From Lentimicrobiaceae bacterium (GTDB lineage: Bacteria > Bacteroidota > Bacteroidia > Bacteroidales > Lentimicrobiaceae): a stretch of DNA of 64,000 nt. The stretch's first letter is position 1. The number at the start of each line of letters is the position of its first letter. The notes under the pieces are model-generated. The model saw only the letters and a program-made list of their open reading frames with translations. It searched no databases and was not told where the DNA came from. The translations under genes and the position numbers were made by a program. Below, in pieces: positions 17,232 through 26,365 of the stretch. The stretch lies in the NCBI GenBank assembly GCA_020636745.1, contig JACJXH010000003.1, positions 1 to 64,000 of the forward strand. Direction: 5' to 3'.

Positions 17232-18641
17232 TTAATTTCTTCCAAAATGGCTTGCGGTTGGCGAAGAGCTGCTTCTTTTTTTTTTGTTGGGTTTTTTAAC
17301 GCTCAGGTCAAAAGTACTTTGGTCAATGTCTTTGATGTTTACTGTCCATGAGTTTTCACTATCGGCAAAGGTTTTTTGCAGTGCTATAAATTCTGCCAAA
17401 TCGTTTACATTGAGCGGATTGGTCTTGCCCAAATTGCGGTCGAGGTTCAACTGGTAAAACCAAAGCTTTTGCGTGGGTTTGCCTTTTTCAAAAAATAACA
17501 CTACGGTTTTTACTCCTGCACCGGTAAATGTTCCACCCGGCAAATCCAAAACGGTGTGCAGATTGCAGTTTTCCAACAAAGTTTTGCGTATGGCAACGGT
17601 GGCATTGTCGGTATTGCTCAAAAAAGTGTTTTTAATTACTACACCTGCCTTGCCACCTGCTTTCAAAATTTTAATAAAATGCTGCAAAAAAAGTGAAGCG
17701 GTTTCGCCTGTTTTAATCGGGAAGTTTTGTTGCACTTCGGCACGTTCCTTTCCACCAAATGGGGGATTGGCAAGCACTACATCATAACGGTCTTTTTCCT
17801 GTATATCGGCAAGGTTTTCGGCAAGTGTGTTGGTGTGTATGATGTTGGGAGCTTCCACGCCGTGCAAAATCATATTCATAATGCCGATGATATACGCCAG
17901 CGATTTTTTCTCTTTGCCGTAAAAGGTGCGTTTTTGAAGTATCTCGGTTTCTTTGGTAGAAAGTGATTTACTGTTTTTTAGATAGTCGAACGCTTCACAA
18001 AGGAAGCCCGCAGAACCTACTGCACCGTCATAAATTTTGTCGCCAATTTTTGGGGCAACCACTTTTACAATGGTTGTAATGAGCGGTCGGGGTGTGTAAT
18101 ATTCGCCACCGTTTCGCCCTGCATTGCCCATGTTTTTGATTTTGTCTTCGTACAGATGGCTCATTTCGTGCTTTTCTGCATGGGTACGGAAACGCAATTC
18201 GTCAATACGATTAATCACTTCACGCAAATTGTAACCGCTTTGTATGCGGTTTTTCAGTTCACTGAAAATCTCGCCAATTTTGTATTCAATGGTGTCGGCA
18301 CTCTCGGCACTAAGTTTAAACTTTTTGAGGTATGGAAACAGTTTGTTGTTTACAAAGTCGGTGAGGTCATCGCCTGTGAGTGCGTTATGGTCAATTTTTA
18401 ATGCTCCGTTTCCGTTTGTAATTTTTGGGGCAGCCCAATTATTCCATTGATATTCTTTGTCAATTATGGTAGTGTAGGTTTTACCTGTCAATTCGGCTGC
18501 TGTGGCACGGTCACGCTCCAAGTCGTCCAAATATTTCAGGAACAATACCCACGAAGTTTGCTCTACATAATCTAATTCGCTTCCACAACCAGCATCTTTG
18601 TGCAATATGTCGTCAATATTCTTAAAAGTTTGTTCAAACAT
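17232..18641 (-). CDS. hsdM: Type I DNA methyltransferase M subunit (HsdM), C-terminal end frameshifted
   Basis: This adenine-specific N6 methyltransferase subunit modifies the host recognition site with HsdS. The 469 residues begin with the usual helical domain (MFEQTFKNIDDILHK). SAM motif I appears as YDGAVGSAGFLCEAF and the catalytic motif IV as NPPFGG. The last 14 residues are aberrant: a run of ten T residues at 17276-17285 (plus strand) is one base too long. Removing one base restores a coherent C-terminus (EAALRQPQAILEEIKALDEE) ending at a TGA at 17183-17185, one base before the hsdS ATG. Catalysis should survive, but the contact with HsdS may be affected. It is the first gene of the operon, with a -7 box at 18678-18685. 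Confidence 0.92.
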   Translation of the reverse strand: MFEQTFKNIDDILHKDAGCGSELDYVEQTSWVLFLKYLDDLERDRATAAELTGKTYTTIIDKEYQWNNWAAPKITNGNGALKIDHNALTGDDLTDFVNNKLFPYLKKFKLSAESADTIEYKIGEIFSELKNRIQSGYNLREVINRIDELRFRTHAEKHEMSHLYEDKIKNMGNAGRNGGEYYTPRPLITTIVKVVAPKIGDKIYDGAVGSAGFLCEAFDYLKNSKSLSTKETEILQKRTFYGKEKKSLAYIIGIMNMILHGVEAPNIIHTNTLAENLADIQEKDRYDVVLANPPFGGKERAEVQQNFPIKTGETASLFLQHFIKILKAGGKAGVVIKNTFLSNTDNATVAIRKTLLENCNLHTVLDLPGGTFTGAGVKTVVLFFEKGKPTQKLWFYQLNLDRNLGKTNPLNVNDLAEFIALQKTFADSENSWTVNIKDIDQSTFDLSVKKPNKKKRSSSSPTASHFGRN

Positions 18642-18677
18642 TATTTAATCCTGTCTTAAAATCATTATCAATAAACG

Positions 18678-18685
18678 CAAATGTA
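18678..18685 (-). promoter_or_regulatory. -7 box of the R-M operon
   Basis: TACATTTG on the minus strand matches TAnnTTTG, 37 nt upstream of the hsdM ATG. It is the only good candidate in the 188-bp gap between hsdM and the hydrolase gene, and probably drives hsdM, hsdS, the OLD nuclease and hsdR. Confidence 0.55.
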
Positions 18686-18829
18686 CCAATTTCTACTGGT
18701 GCGGTGGCAAAAAAACTGCTCTTTTGTCCCGTTGAAAAATCAGGATTCAGTTTTGTGGGTTGGCTGTTTATTATATCGTTTTTCTTCTTTGTCTTTTTGC
18801 AGCAAATTTTTCACTGTCGCACGGTCTTA

Positions 18830-19519
18830 CTACGATTGTGTACAACACCCGGCCATGATATTTAAAAATTCATTCAGGCTGATGACTTTGATACCTGTTT
18901 CTTTAAATTCTTTGATTTTTTGCTCTTTTATCATCTTGTCATCGGCTACCACCGCCTCGTCGATAACAACTATATTGTAACCCCTGTTTTGCGCAGCCAT
19001 AATTGTGCTGTTGACACATTTAGCTGCATCCAGGCCCGTAATATACAGCTGGTTGATGCCGTTTTTGATTAAAAAACTGTCAAGCTCCGGATTGCTGAAA
19101 GCATCGTTTTTTTGTTTTGAAAAAATATGATTGCCTGAAACATTCAACCGTTTGTCGAGCGCCACACCCTGACTGCCTTTTTTCATGGAACTGTTCAGCA
19201 AATTGATGATTACATCGCTTACTTCGCTGCGAATGTAAACGATTGGAATCTCATTACAGGCAGCAGCGGCCGTAATGATGTTGACATTATATATCAGCGA
19301 ATCGGCAAGTATTTTATAGGCTTCAAGGTTTGAAACCTTACCTGTAATGCCTTCCTGAATGTCAATTACCATGATGGCTGCCCTGGGTTGTGATGTTTGT
19401 ACAACTGGCCTCCCTTCTGATATTTTACAGGCTTTTTGAGTGAAAACATAAAGATAACCGGCCGTTGCGCCTGCCAATAATATCAGGGATAGGGCAATCC
19501 ATAATAAAACTTTCTTCAT
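18830..19519 (-). CDS. Membrane-anchored isochorismatase-like cysteine hydrolase
   Basis: This 229-residue member of the isochorismatase/nicotinamidase superfamily has an unknown substrate. An N-terminal hydrophobic helix (about 5-27) suggests a membrane anchor or signal peptide, which is uncommon in this mostly cytosolic family. The catalytic Asp53 lies in MVIDIQEG and the nucleophile Cys168 in TGLDAAKCVNS, with the family's cis-peptide-type hydrophobic stretch before it. A Lys around 133 (SKQKNDAF) is the likely third catalytic residue. It stands alone between the R-M operon and the S9 peptidase gene, all on the minus strand. Confidence 0.85.
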   Translation of the reverse strand: MKKVLLWIALSLILLAGATAGYLYVFTQKACKISEGRPVVQTSQPRAAIMVIDIQEGITGKVSNLEAYKILADSLIYNVNIITAAAACNEIPIVYIRSEVSDVIINLLNSSMKKGSQGVALDKRLNVSGNHIFSKQKNDAFSNPELDSFLIKNGINQLYITGLDAAKCVNSTIMAAQNRGYNIVVIDEAVVADDKMIKEQKIKEFKETGIKVISLNEFLNIMAGCCTQS

Positions 19520-19704
19520 TATCAGGCGTTTGGATAATTGTTGATGTCAGTATTATAGAAATGGACAAGGCCTTACCCTTCGGGCAGTGGGCCAGGACAG
19601 GTACTAATATAAGCTATTTTTCTCACAAGTCGGCCATACTGTTACGGATGATGCAGTGCTCATTTGAGGTGACTTCATTTAAATTACCTGAAGAGCATAA
19701 ATGA

Positions 19705-22557
19705 TTATTTTTCCAGGGCAAACCCGTTTACTTTTCCTTTGTCTACCGCCGGTACACCTTTTGTCATCCATTCAGGTGCAGGAGCACCTTTCAGATAGTG
19801 ATCAAAAAATTGCATCATTCGTTTGTCAAGGTCCATCATGTTGGCACGTCGGGCAAGGTTGTGTTCATCGCCGTTGTAATTGAGCAGCCATGCCGGTTTT
19901 TCAAGTCGGCGTAAGGCTGTAAAAAGTTCGATTCCCTGATACCAGGGAACAGCCCCGTCACCATCGTTTGACATAATCAAAAGCGGAGTTTCAACCTTAT
20001 CGGCTTTGAAAAGCGGCGAGTTTTCAAGATATAAATCAGGGCGTTCCCAGAGAGTGGCGCCAATGCGACTTTGGCCTTCTTCATATTGAAACTGTCTGAC
20101 CATGCCTGAACCCCATCTGATTCCTCCGTAAGCACTTGTCATATTGCTTACCGGAGCGCCAGCCATAGCAGCCTTGAATAAATTGGTACGCGTTACCATC
20201 CAGGCAGTCTGGTATCCGCCCCAACTCTGTCCCTGAATGCCCATGTGCTGCTGATCAACAAAACCTTTGGCTATCATGGCTTCTGTTCCGCTGATAATGG
20301 CATCATAGGCGCTTTGTCCGGGATATCCATCGCGGTAAGCGATATCAGGAATAAAAACAAGATAGCCATTGCTGCTGCAATAGGTGGGGCTGATGATACT
20401 GCGCGAAGGTTTGGGCACATAGTGCTGATGAAGCTGGTCGGCATATCTTTCATAAAAGTAAACCAGCATCGGATATTTTTTCTGAGCATCAAAGTTGGCA
20501 GGTTTGTAAAGCAGGCCTTCGGCACGTTTTCCATCTGGCATAAGCCAGTTTACCAGTTCAACACTTCCCCAAAGGTAGTTTTTCTGCTGAGGATTAGCGT
20601 CTGATATTTTAACTGATGATTGCAGGCTCAGACTGCTGCGCCATAAATTGGGATATTCACTAAAATTCCCCCGTGTATAAATGATGGTGTCGCAGTTTTT
20701 TGCTTTTTGAGGCGAAGTGTATTTATACGGGCCTTCTGCCAGGCGGATTGGTTTGCCGGTTTGATGATTGCTGATAAGATAGAATCCTGCGTTTTTGTTT
20801 GTTTTATTGAAAGATGACAGAAAAATATCGCCATTGGCAAGACCAACAGGCTCCAAATCCGGCTCAAGGTTAATATATCTAAAAATGGTGTTTTGCTTCC
20901 GTCCTTCCTGCATTGTAAGAGATACGGCAGGCTTTTTCCCTTCCGGGTCTAAAGCCCATAAATCAAATTTGTCGTAAACAACAAACTGACGGTCGTTGCT
21001 GGTCCATCCTGCGTAGCCTTCGGGGCCGGGCACTGACGGTACATCATGCATAGCATCATAAAAAGCAATGCTATCGCCTGCTGTATGTTTGACAGGCCGG
21101 CGGTTTTTCAGATTCATGGTGTACCACAGGCTGTCATTTTTGTTGTACCATGCCAGATATTTTTGCGACGTGCTTAAACTTACAGGGCCATCATGTTTCT
21201 GAAGCAACAACTCCCGGTTTCCTGTTTCTGTGTCTATCAGATAAACATCTCGGTAGTTTGCATCTTTCCATGAGGATTCAATTTGGTAGCTTTCTTCATG
21301 AAAACCAAGTAAATACCGTCCGTTACCTTTGTAACCGGTACTTGTCTTTTTAATTAAATCATCGGCCAGCTGTAATGTTTTGCCTGTTTTAGGGTGAAAA
21401 ACAGCAAGATATGTGCGTTTTTTTTCATTTTCGAGCTGTTTAAGTTGCTGAGGTTGAAGCAGCGGGTCCTGCCAGTTCCAAATGTCAACTTTGGCCTTTT
21501 CATCATCGGTCAGGGTATCTTTCGGCTCGGGTCGTGGGGTGGGAGCAGCGCCGAAATAGAGACTGCTGCCATCCTGCGAAAAATAAACTTTACCGTTTTC
21601 GCCGGGGCAGTATCCCTGGTGTAAATCAGGCGAATTGGTATCAGCCACTGTTAACAGCCTTTGCTGATGGTAATAATTCAGCTTGTAGCGTTTAGCCGTG
21701 ATGGTATCGCTGCTGTATAAAAAAGCCAGTTGAGCACCGGCGGTGTCAAAAGCAAGGTTGCGGATATAGCCCGGGTTGTCGAATATTTTTTCCTCTTTTT
21801 GCGTTTGTGTGTTAAAAATATAAATGGCTGACCTGGCAACAGAGTCATTGTTATAGGATGCAAAAGCCAGAGCCCGGCCATTGTCGCTTAAAATGAAAGA
21901 AGTTACTTTGTCCCACGAGTAAATCAAACTATCGGTTGGGTAAACCAGCTTGAGTGTGTAGGTTTCGGTTTTATCTTTCTTTTTGGTTTTATCTATTGGT
22001 TTTTTGTCTGATTTTAATGATTTGTTTTCAGTTATACTTACAGTTGAATCAGCCGTTAAAGTGTCCTTCACCACAGTTGGCCTGGGGGTTTCAATCAAAG
22101 CTGCCATGCAGTTGCCTGAAAAATCAGGCAAACTGAAAGACTTAAGCCCTGCAAAGCGGAATAATTTGTTGTTAAAAGCCATGATTCCCAATGAATCCTT
22201 GGGTAGCTCATCTTTCTTTTTGCCGTCAAGCTTAGCTTTTCTTACAACCTGATAAGGCGGTTTGATTCTGAAGGCTATAAAGCTGTTGTCGGCCGAGAAA
22301 ACTGATTCAGTGCCCCTGTAAATGGTATCGGTTGTTTGATTTGCATTGTTAAACAGAATTAGTTTACCATCGCCAAGCTGCGGATTTAATTCAAAACTAA
22401 CCCATTGGCCATCGCTGCTGATTTGAGACCCCTGCAAGTTATTCCAGCTGTCATACGCTTCCTGATGAAGAGGAATTTGTGACTGGGCGTCAGCTTTCAA
22501 TGTTAATAAATTGTAAATTATGCAGAGGGTTATAAGCGGAAAAAAACAGGTTTTCAT
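19705..22557 (-). CDS. Secreted S9 family prolyl-oligopeptidase-type peptidase
   Basis: This serine peptidase of the DPP/acylaminoacyl-peptidase type is probably periplasmic and acts on oligopeptides. At 950 residues it is longer than classical DPP IV because of a Lys/Thr-rich insert (about 165-200) in the beta-propeller. The signal peptide spans residues 1-24 (ending LKADAQ). A beta-propeller region covers about 40-640. The C-terminal alpha/beta hydrolase has nucleophile Ser778 in GQSWGGYQ, an Asp in NDGDGAVPW and a His in GDEHNL. The gene is monocistronic as far as the sequence shows, with a 490-bp intergenic region upstream. Confidence 0.94.
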   Translation of the reverse strand: MKTCFFPLITLCIIYNLLTLKADAQSQIPLHQEAYDSWNNLQGSQISSDGQWVSFELNPQLGDGKLILFNNANQTTDTIYRGTESVFSADNSFIAFRIKPPYQVVRKAKLDGKKKDELPKDSLGIMAFNNKLFRFAGLKSFSLPDFSGNCMAALIETPRPTVVKDTLTADSTVSITENKSLKSDKKPIDKTKKKDKTETYTLKLVYPTDSLIYSWDKVTSFILSDNGRALAFASYNNDSVARSAIYIFNTQTQKEEKIFDNPGYIRNLAFDTAGAQLAFLYSSDTITAKRYKLNYYHQQRLLTVADTNSPDLHQGYCPGENGKVYFSQDGSSLYFGAAPTPRPEPKDTLTDDEKAKVDIWNWQDPLLQPQQLKQLENEKKRTYLAVFHPKTGKTLQLADDLIKKTSTGYKGNGRYLLGFHEESYQIESSWKDANYRDVYLIDTETGNRELLLQKHDGPVSLSTSQKYLAWYNKNDSLWYTMNLKNRRPVKHTAGDSIAFYDAMHDVPSVPGPEGYAGWTSNDRQFVVYDKFDLWALDPEGKKPAVSLTMQEGRKQNTIFRYINLEPDLEPVGLANGDIFLSSFNKTNKNAGFYLISNHQTGKPIRLAEGPYKYTSPQKAKNCDTIIYTRGNFSEYPNLWRSSLSLQSSVKISDANPQQKNYLWGSVELVNWLMPDGKRAEGLLYKPANFDAQKKYPMLVYFYERYADQLHQHYVPKPSRSIISPTYCSSNGYLVFIPDIAYRDGYPGQSAYDAIISGTEAMIAKGFVDQQHMGIQGQSWGGYQTAWMVTRTNLFKAAMAGAPVSNMTSAYGGIRWGSGMVRQFQYEEGQSRIGATLWERPDLYLENSPLFKADKVETPLLIMSNDGDGAVPWYQGIELFTALRRLEKPAWLLNYNGDEHNLARRANMMDLDKRMMQFFDHYLKGAPAPEWMTKGVPAVDKGKVNGFALEK

Positions 22558-22997
22558 GAGCGTTGGTTTTGTAGTTGCGTTAAATCGGTCAGGTAAACAT
22601 CAAAAAAAAATATCATGACAACCGACCGGAAAAAAAGGTTGACTTCAGCCGGATTTTATAATTCAGAACCACCGGTATTACCTGAAGTTGTGCAGCTTGT
22701 TTAGGTATTTGTTTTGTTATAGATTTAATAATCAATGTGTTAAAATACATTAAATGAATGTCGAAAAATAAAGGGAAAGAAATCCTTATACAAGCTACGG
22801 CACGAAAATAAAACAAACAGGAATCATTTCAAGTATTTGTGGTCAAATTTTCAGGAAAAAAATAAAGGAAACTGTTTTTTTAAACAACCCGCAAACAAAC
22901 GTCACGCAGACTTGTTTGATGCTTGAAACTGACCTTAAAAGATTTTTAAGCGATTTGTATCAGGTTAAGCTCATTTCCTAAAACAGATATATTGATG
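22558..22997. other. Intergenic region between divergent S9 peptidase and glycogen genes
   Basis: About 440 bp of AT-rich DNA without a credible gene; a minus-strand frame at 22613-22816 has no recognisable content and no promoter. The distal end carries the promoter of the glycogen cluster. Confidence 0.5.
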
Positions 22998-23005
22998 TAT
23001 ATTTG
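22998..23005 (+). promoter_or_regulatory. -7 box of the glycogen cluster
   Basis: TATATTTG matches TAnnTTTG. Transcription would start near 23012, which lies inside the longer TTG-initiated frame at 23003 and so supports the ATG at 23048 as the real start. Confidence 0.6.
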
Positions 23006-23047
23006 CATCTTCAAAAAAAGAGCAATCAAATTGCCAAAGTTGCTGAT

Positions 23048-24997
23048 ATGAGTTATATAAATTTTGATAAAAATCAACTGGTTAATCTTGAGTATAGTTT
23101 ACCCAAGGAACTATTGAGAACCAGTCGCGAAGGTGCGTATGCCAGCAGCACAATCATCAATTGTAACACCCGGAAATACCATGGATTGCTTGTTGTTCCT
23201 CAACCGGCCATTGATGGTGGAAACCATGTATTGTTATCGGCATTTGATGAAACGCTGATTCAACACAATGCTGAGTTTAATCTGGGAATACGTAAATATC
23301 AGGGTGAAAATTTTTCGCCCAAGGGGCATAAATATCTGAAAGATTTCACCACCGAACCTATTCCCAAACTTACATATGGGGTTGGAGGTATTGAATTTAC
23401 CAAAGAGATGCTGTTTTCTCATAAAGACGGGCGCATGATTATCAGGTATACCCTGGTTGATGCACATTCTCCCACAATTATCAGATTCAGGCCATTTCTG
23501 GCATACAGAAACATTCATGCCACCAGTAAAGCCAATTATGATGTTGATACAAGTTACGAGGCTATCAACCATGGAATAAAGCTCAGAATGTACAGAGGGT
23601 ATTCCTTCTTACATATGCAGTTTTCTAAAGAACCTGACTATGTGCATGTGCCTGATTGGTACTACAATGTTGAATACATAAAGGAGAAATCGCGGGGATA
23701 TGACTTTTTGGAGGATTTATATACACCGGGTTATTTTGAAATGCCCATTGCCAAAGGCGAGAGTATCTATTTTTCTGTTGGAATTGAACCTGTAAACCCT
23801 GCATCATTAAAGAAACTTTACAATAGTGAGATAGATCGCCGCGTTCCCCGCAACAGTTTTGAGCATTGCCTTTTGAATGCTGCCCAGCAATTTGTGGTTA
23901 AGCGTGGTAAAAAGGTTGAAATTATTGCAGGCTATCCGTGGTTTGGCCGTTGGGGACGCGATACATTTATTGCATTGCCGGGCCTGGCACTGGTTGCCGG
24001 CGAATTTAAAGTTGCAAAAGCAGCCATTGACAATATTATTCAGGAAATGCGGGGGCCGCTTTTCCCCAATATGGGTATTGGAGAGTATGCCCAGTATAAT
24101 GCCGCCGATGCACCCCTTTGGTTCTTCTGGACACTGCAGCAGTATGGTATTTATACAAAAACCACACGCAAAATCTGGAAAGAATATGGCAAGAAACTTA
24201 AAACTATTCTGGAAGGTTACCGTGCCGGAACAGCCTATAATATTAAAATGCACGACAATAGTCTGATTTATGCAGGTGAAAACGGGTATGCAGTTACCTG
24301 GATGGATGCTGTGGTGGAGGGTAAACCGGTCACTCCGCGTATTGGTTATGCAGTTGAAATCAATGCACTTTGGTATAATGCCATGATGTTTGCCATTGAA
24401 CTTGCTACCGAAGCTGGTGACGATGAATTTGTGGATGAATGGAAAAATATTGCGGCAGTTTTTCCTCAGGCATTTGTCAATAATTTCTGGGACGACAAAC
24501 GGGGCTATCTGGCTGATTATACCAATGGTGAATACAAAGACTTTTCAGTCAGACCCAATATGGTTTTTGCTACTTCACTGCCTTACAGCCCGCTGAATGA
24601 AGAAATGCGCAATAGCATTCTTGAACGGGTAAAATCAGAATTGCTTACCAAACGCGGACTTCGTTCGCTGGCGCCCAAAAATCCGCTTTACAAAGGCGTT
24701 TATACGGGAAATCAAACCCAACGCGATATGGCTTACCACCAGGGCGCAGTTTATCCATGGCTTCTCGGGCATTTTATAGAAGGTTACCTGACCATTCATG
24801 GCAAATCAGGGCTGGGGCTGGCTACCGAATTGTATCTGGGATTTAATGAAGTCATGATGGAACATGGTATTGGTACCATTTCTGAAGTTTACGACGGTGA
24901 CCCGCCTCATAAACCCGGCGGAGCAATTTCACAGGCATGGAGTGTTGCCGAACTGCTCAGGATTAACTGGCTTATCAGGCAGTGCTCTGCCCGTTAG
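23048..24997 (+). CDS. Glycogen debranching enzyme (amylo-alpha-1,6-glucosidase, GH133-like)
   Basis: This bacterial-type glycogen debranching enzyme hydrolyses alpha-1,6 branch stubs. It has an N-terminal beta domain (GDE_N type, with TRKYHGLLV and EGAYASST) and a C-terminal (alpha/alpha)6 catalytic domain with the signatures WFGRWGRDTFIALPG and AYHQGAVYPWLLG. About 649 residues from the chosen start is normal. The ATG (MSYINF) is preferred to a TTG 45 nt upstream because that codon overlaps the predicted promoter. It is the first gene of a plus-strand run: the GT4 gene starts 52 nt after its stop, then GH57, then the synthase-phosphorylase. No signal peptide, so it acts on cytosolic glycogen. 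Confidence 0.93.
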   Translation: MSYINFDKNQLVNLEYSLPKELLRTSREGAYASSTIINCNTRKYHGLLVVPQPAIDGGNHVLLSAFDETLIQHNAEFNLGIRKYQGENFSPKGHKYLKDFTTEPIPKLTYGVGGIEFTKEMLFSHKDGRMIIRYTLVDAHSPTIIRFRPFLAYRNIHATSKANYDVDTSYEAINHGIKLRMYRGYSFLHMQFSKEPDYVHVPDWYYNVEYIKEKSRGYDFLEDLYTPGYFEMPIAKGESIYFSVGIEPVNPASLKKLYNSEIDRRVPRNSFEHCLLNAAQQFVVKRGKKVEIIAGYPWFGRWGRDTFIALPGLALVAGEFKVAKAAIDNIIQEMRGPLFPNMGIGEYAQYNAADAPLWFFWTLQQYGIYTKTTRKIWKEYGKKLKTILEGYRAGTAYNIKMHDNSLIYAGENGYAVTWMDAVVEGKPVTPRIGYAVEINALWYNAMMFAIELATEAGDDEFVDEWKNIAAVFPQAFVNNFWDDKRGYLADYTNGEYKDFSVRPNMVFATSLPYSPLNEEMRNSILERVKSELLTKRGLRSLAPKNPLYKGVYTGNQTQRDMAYHQGAVYPWLLGHFIEGYLTIHGKSGLGLATELYLGFNEVMMEHGIGTISEVYDGDPPHKPGGAISQAWSVAELLRINWLIRQCSAR

Positions 24998-25049
24998 CAT
25001 GTGATAAATTGGCTTTTTTTATTGTTGATTATAAACCTGAAAAAGAAAA

Positions 25050-26333
25050 ATGAAAGTACTGATGTTTGGTTGGGAGTTTCCTCCTCATATTACCGGTGGA
25101 CTGGGAACAGCTTGTTTTGGAATGACCAAAGGCCTGTTGAAAAACGGTGTGGAAGTGCTTTTTGTTGTTCCCAAAGCCTATGGTGATGAAAGCGAGGAAG
25201 CTGTAAGACTTATCAACGCCAGTGATGTAACCATCGATATCCGCAAATCTGAACATCAGGATTTCTGGAAAAATATTACCTATCTTGAAGTAAATTCAAG
25301 CCTGGTGCCCTATGTTGGCCCTGAAGCATTTGACAACCTGGTGGAAACTGGTGAAGCTTACTTTTCGTGGTCTGAAGAATCTATTTTTAATGCACGATAC
25401 ACCTTCTCAGGAAAGTATGGTGCCAATCTGCTTGAGGAAGTCTCGCGTTATGCCCTGGTTGGGGCGCAAATAGCTTCTGAATCGCAGTTCGATCTGATTC
25501 ATGCACACGATTGGCTCACATACCCCGCCGGAGTAGCTGCTAAAAAAGCCAGCGGTAAACCGCTTGTTGTGCACATGCATGCCACTGAATTCGATCGCTC
25601 CGGAGAAAATGTGAACCAACAGGTGTATGATATTGAACGTGCCGGTATGGAAGCTGCCGACAGAGTGATAACAGTGAGCAATCTTACCCGCAATATCGTG
25701 ATTGAGCGCTACGGGATAGACCCTGATAAGGTAATAACCGTGCACAATGCGGTGGAACCAACCGAACATGCCGATATCAGGCAAATAGAAAAGCATGTTC
25801 CCGAAAAAATTGTCACTTTCCTGGGACGCGTTACTTTTCAAAAAGGGCCTGAATACTTTATTGAAGCCGCTTACAAGGTGCTTCAGCGCGATCCCAACGT
25901 CAGATTTGTAATGGCTGGAACAGGCGACCTGCTCGAAAAAATGATACGCCGGGTTGCTCAACTTCGCATTGCCACCAAATTCCATTTTACAGGCTTCTTG
26001 CGTGGCGAAAATGTTGACCGCATGTTTGCCATGAGTGATGTTTATGTAATGCCTTCAGTGTCAGAGCCGTTCGGTATTTCACCTCTTGAAGCCATGCGCT
26101 CCAATGTACCGGTAGTTATTTCCAAACAATCGGGCGTGGCAGAAGTCTTACAACATGCTTTAAAGGTCGATTTCTGGGATATTGATGCAATGGCTGATGC
26201 CATTTATGCACTGCTTCAATACAGAAGCCTCTCTTCTGTCTTCTCCAAATATGGTGCCCAGGAAGTTGATAATTTGAAGTGGGAGAATGCCTCCAAGCAT
26301 ATCAAAGATGTTTATGAACAGGTTTACAGGTAA
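25050..26333 (+). CDS. GT4 family glycosyltransferase, glycogen-synthase-like
   Basis: This 427-residue retaining glycosyltransferase has the GT-B fold. The N-terminus MLFGWEFPPHITGGLG-like stretch carries the donor-side GGLG loop typical of glycogen/starch synthase relatives. The C-terminal domain has FLGRVTFQKGPEYFIEAA and the conserved glutamates in PSVSEPFGISPLEAM (E-x7-E). It lies between debranching and GH57 genes, 52 nt and 32 nt away, so all three are probably one transcript. From family and context it likely builds or extends alpha-glucan, but the donor (UDP- or ADP-glucose) cannot be read from sequence. Confidence 0.9.
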   Translation: MKVLMFGWEFPPHITGGLGTACFGMTKGLLKNGVEVLFVVPKAYGDESEEAVRLINASDVTIDIRKSEHQDFWKNITYLEVNSSLVPYVGPEAFDNLVETGEAYFSWSEESIFNARYTFSGKYGANLLEEVSRYALVGAQIASESQFDLIHAHDWLTYPAGVAAKKASGKPLVVHMHATEFDRSGENVNQQVYDIERAGMEAADRVITVSNLTRNIVIERYGIDPDKVITVHNAVEPTEHADIRQIEKHVPEKIVTFLGRVTFQKGPEYFIEAAYKVLQRDPNVRFVMAGTGDLLEKMIRRVAQLRIATKFHFTGFLRGENVDRMFAMSDVYVMPSVSEPFGISPLEAMRSNVPVVISKQSGVAEVLQHALKVDFWDIDAMADAIYALLQYRSLSSVFSKYGAQEVDNLKWENASKHIKDVYEQVYR

Positions 26334-26365
26334 TTAATTGGTTAAATAGAAAAATACTTCGGATT

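Noticed and set aside
23003..23047. TTG-initiated extension of the debranching enzyme
   Set aside because: The codon overlaps a good promoter box, so transcription would start after it.
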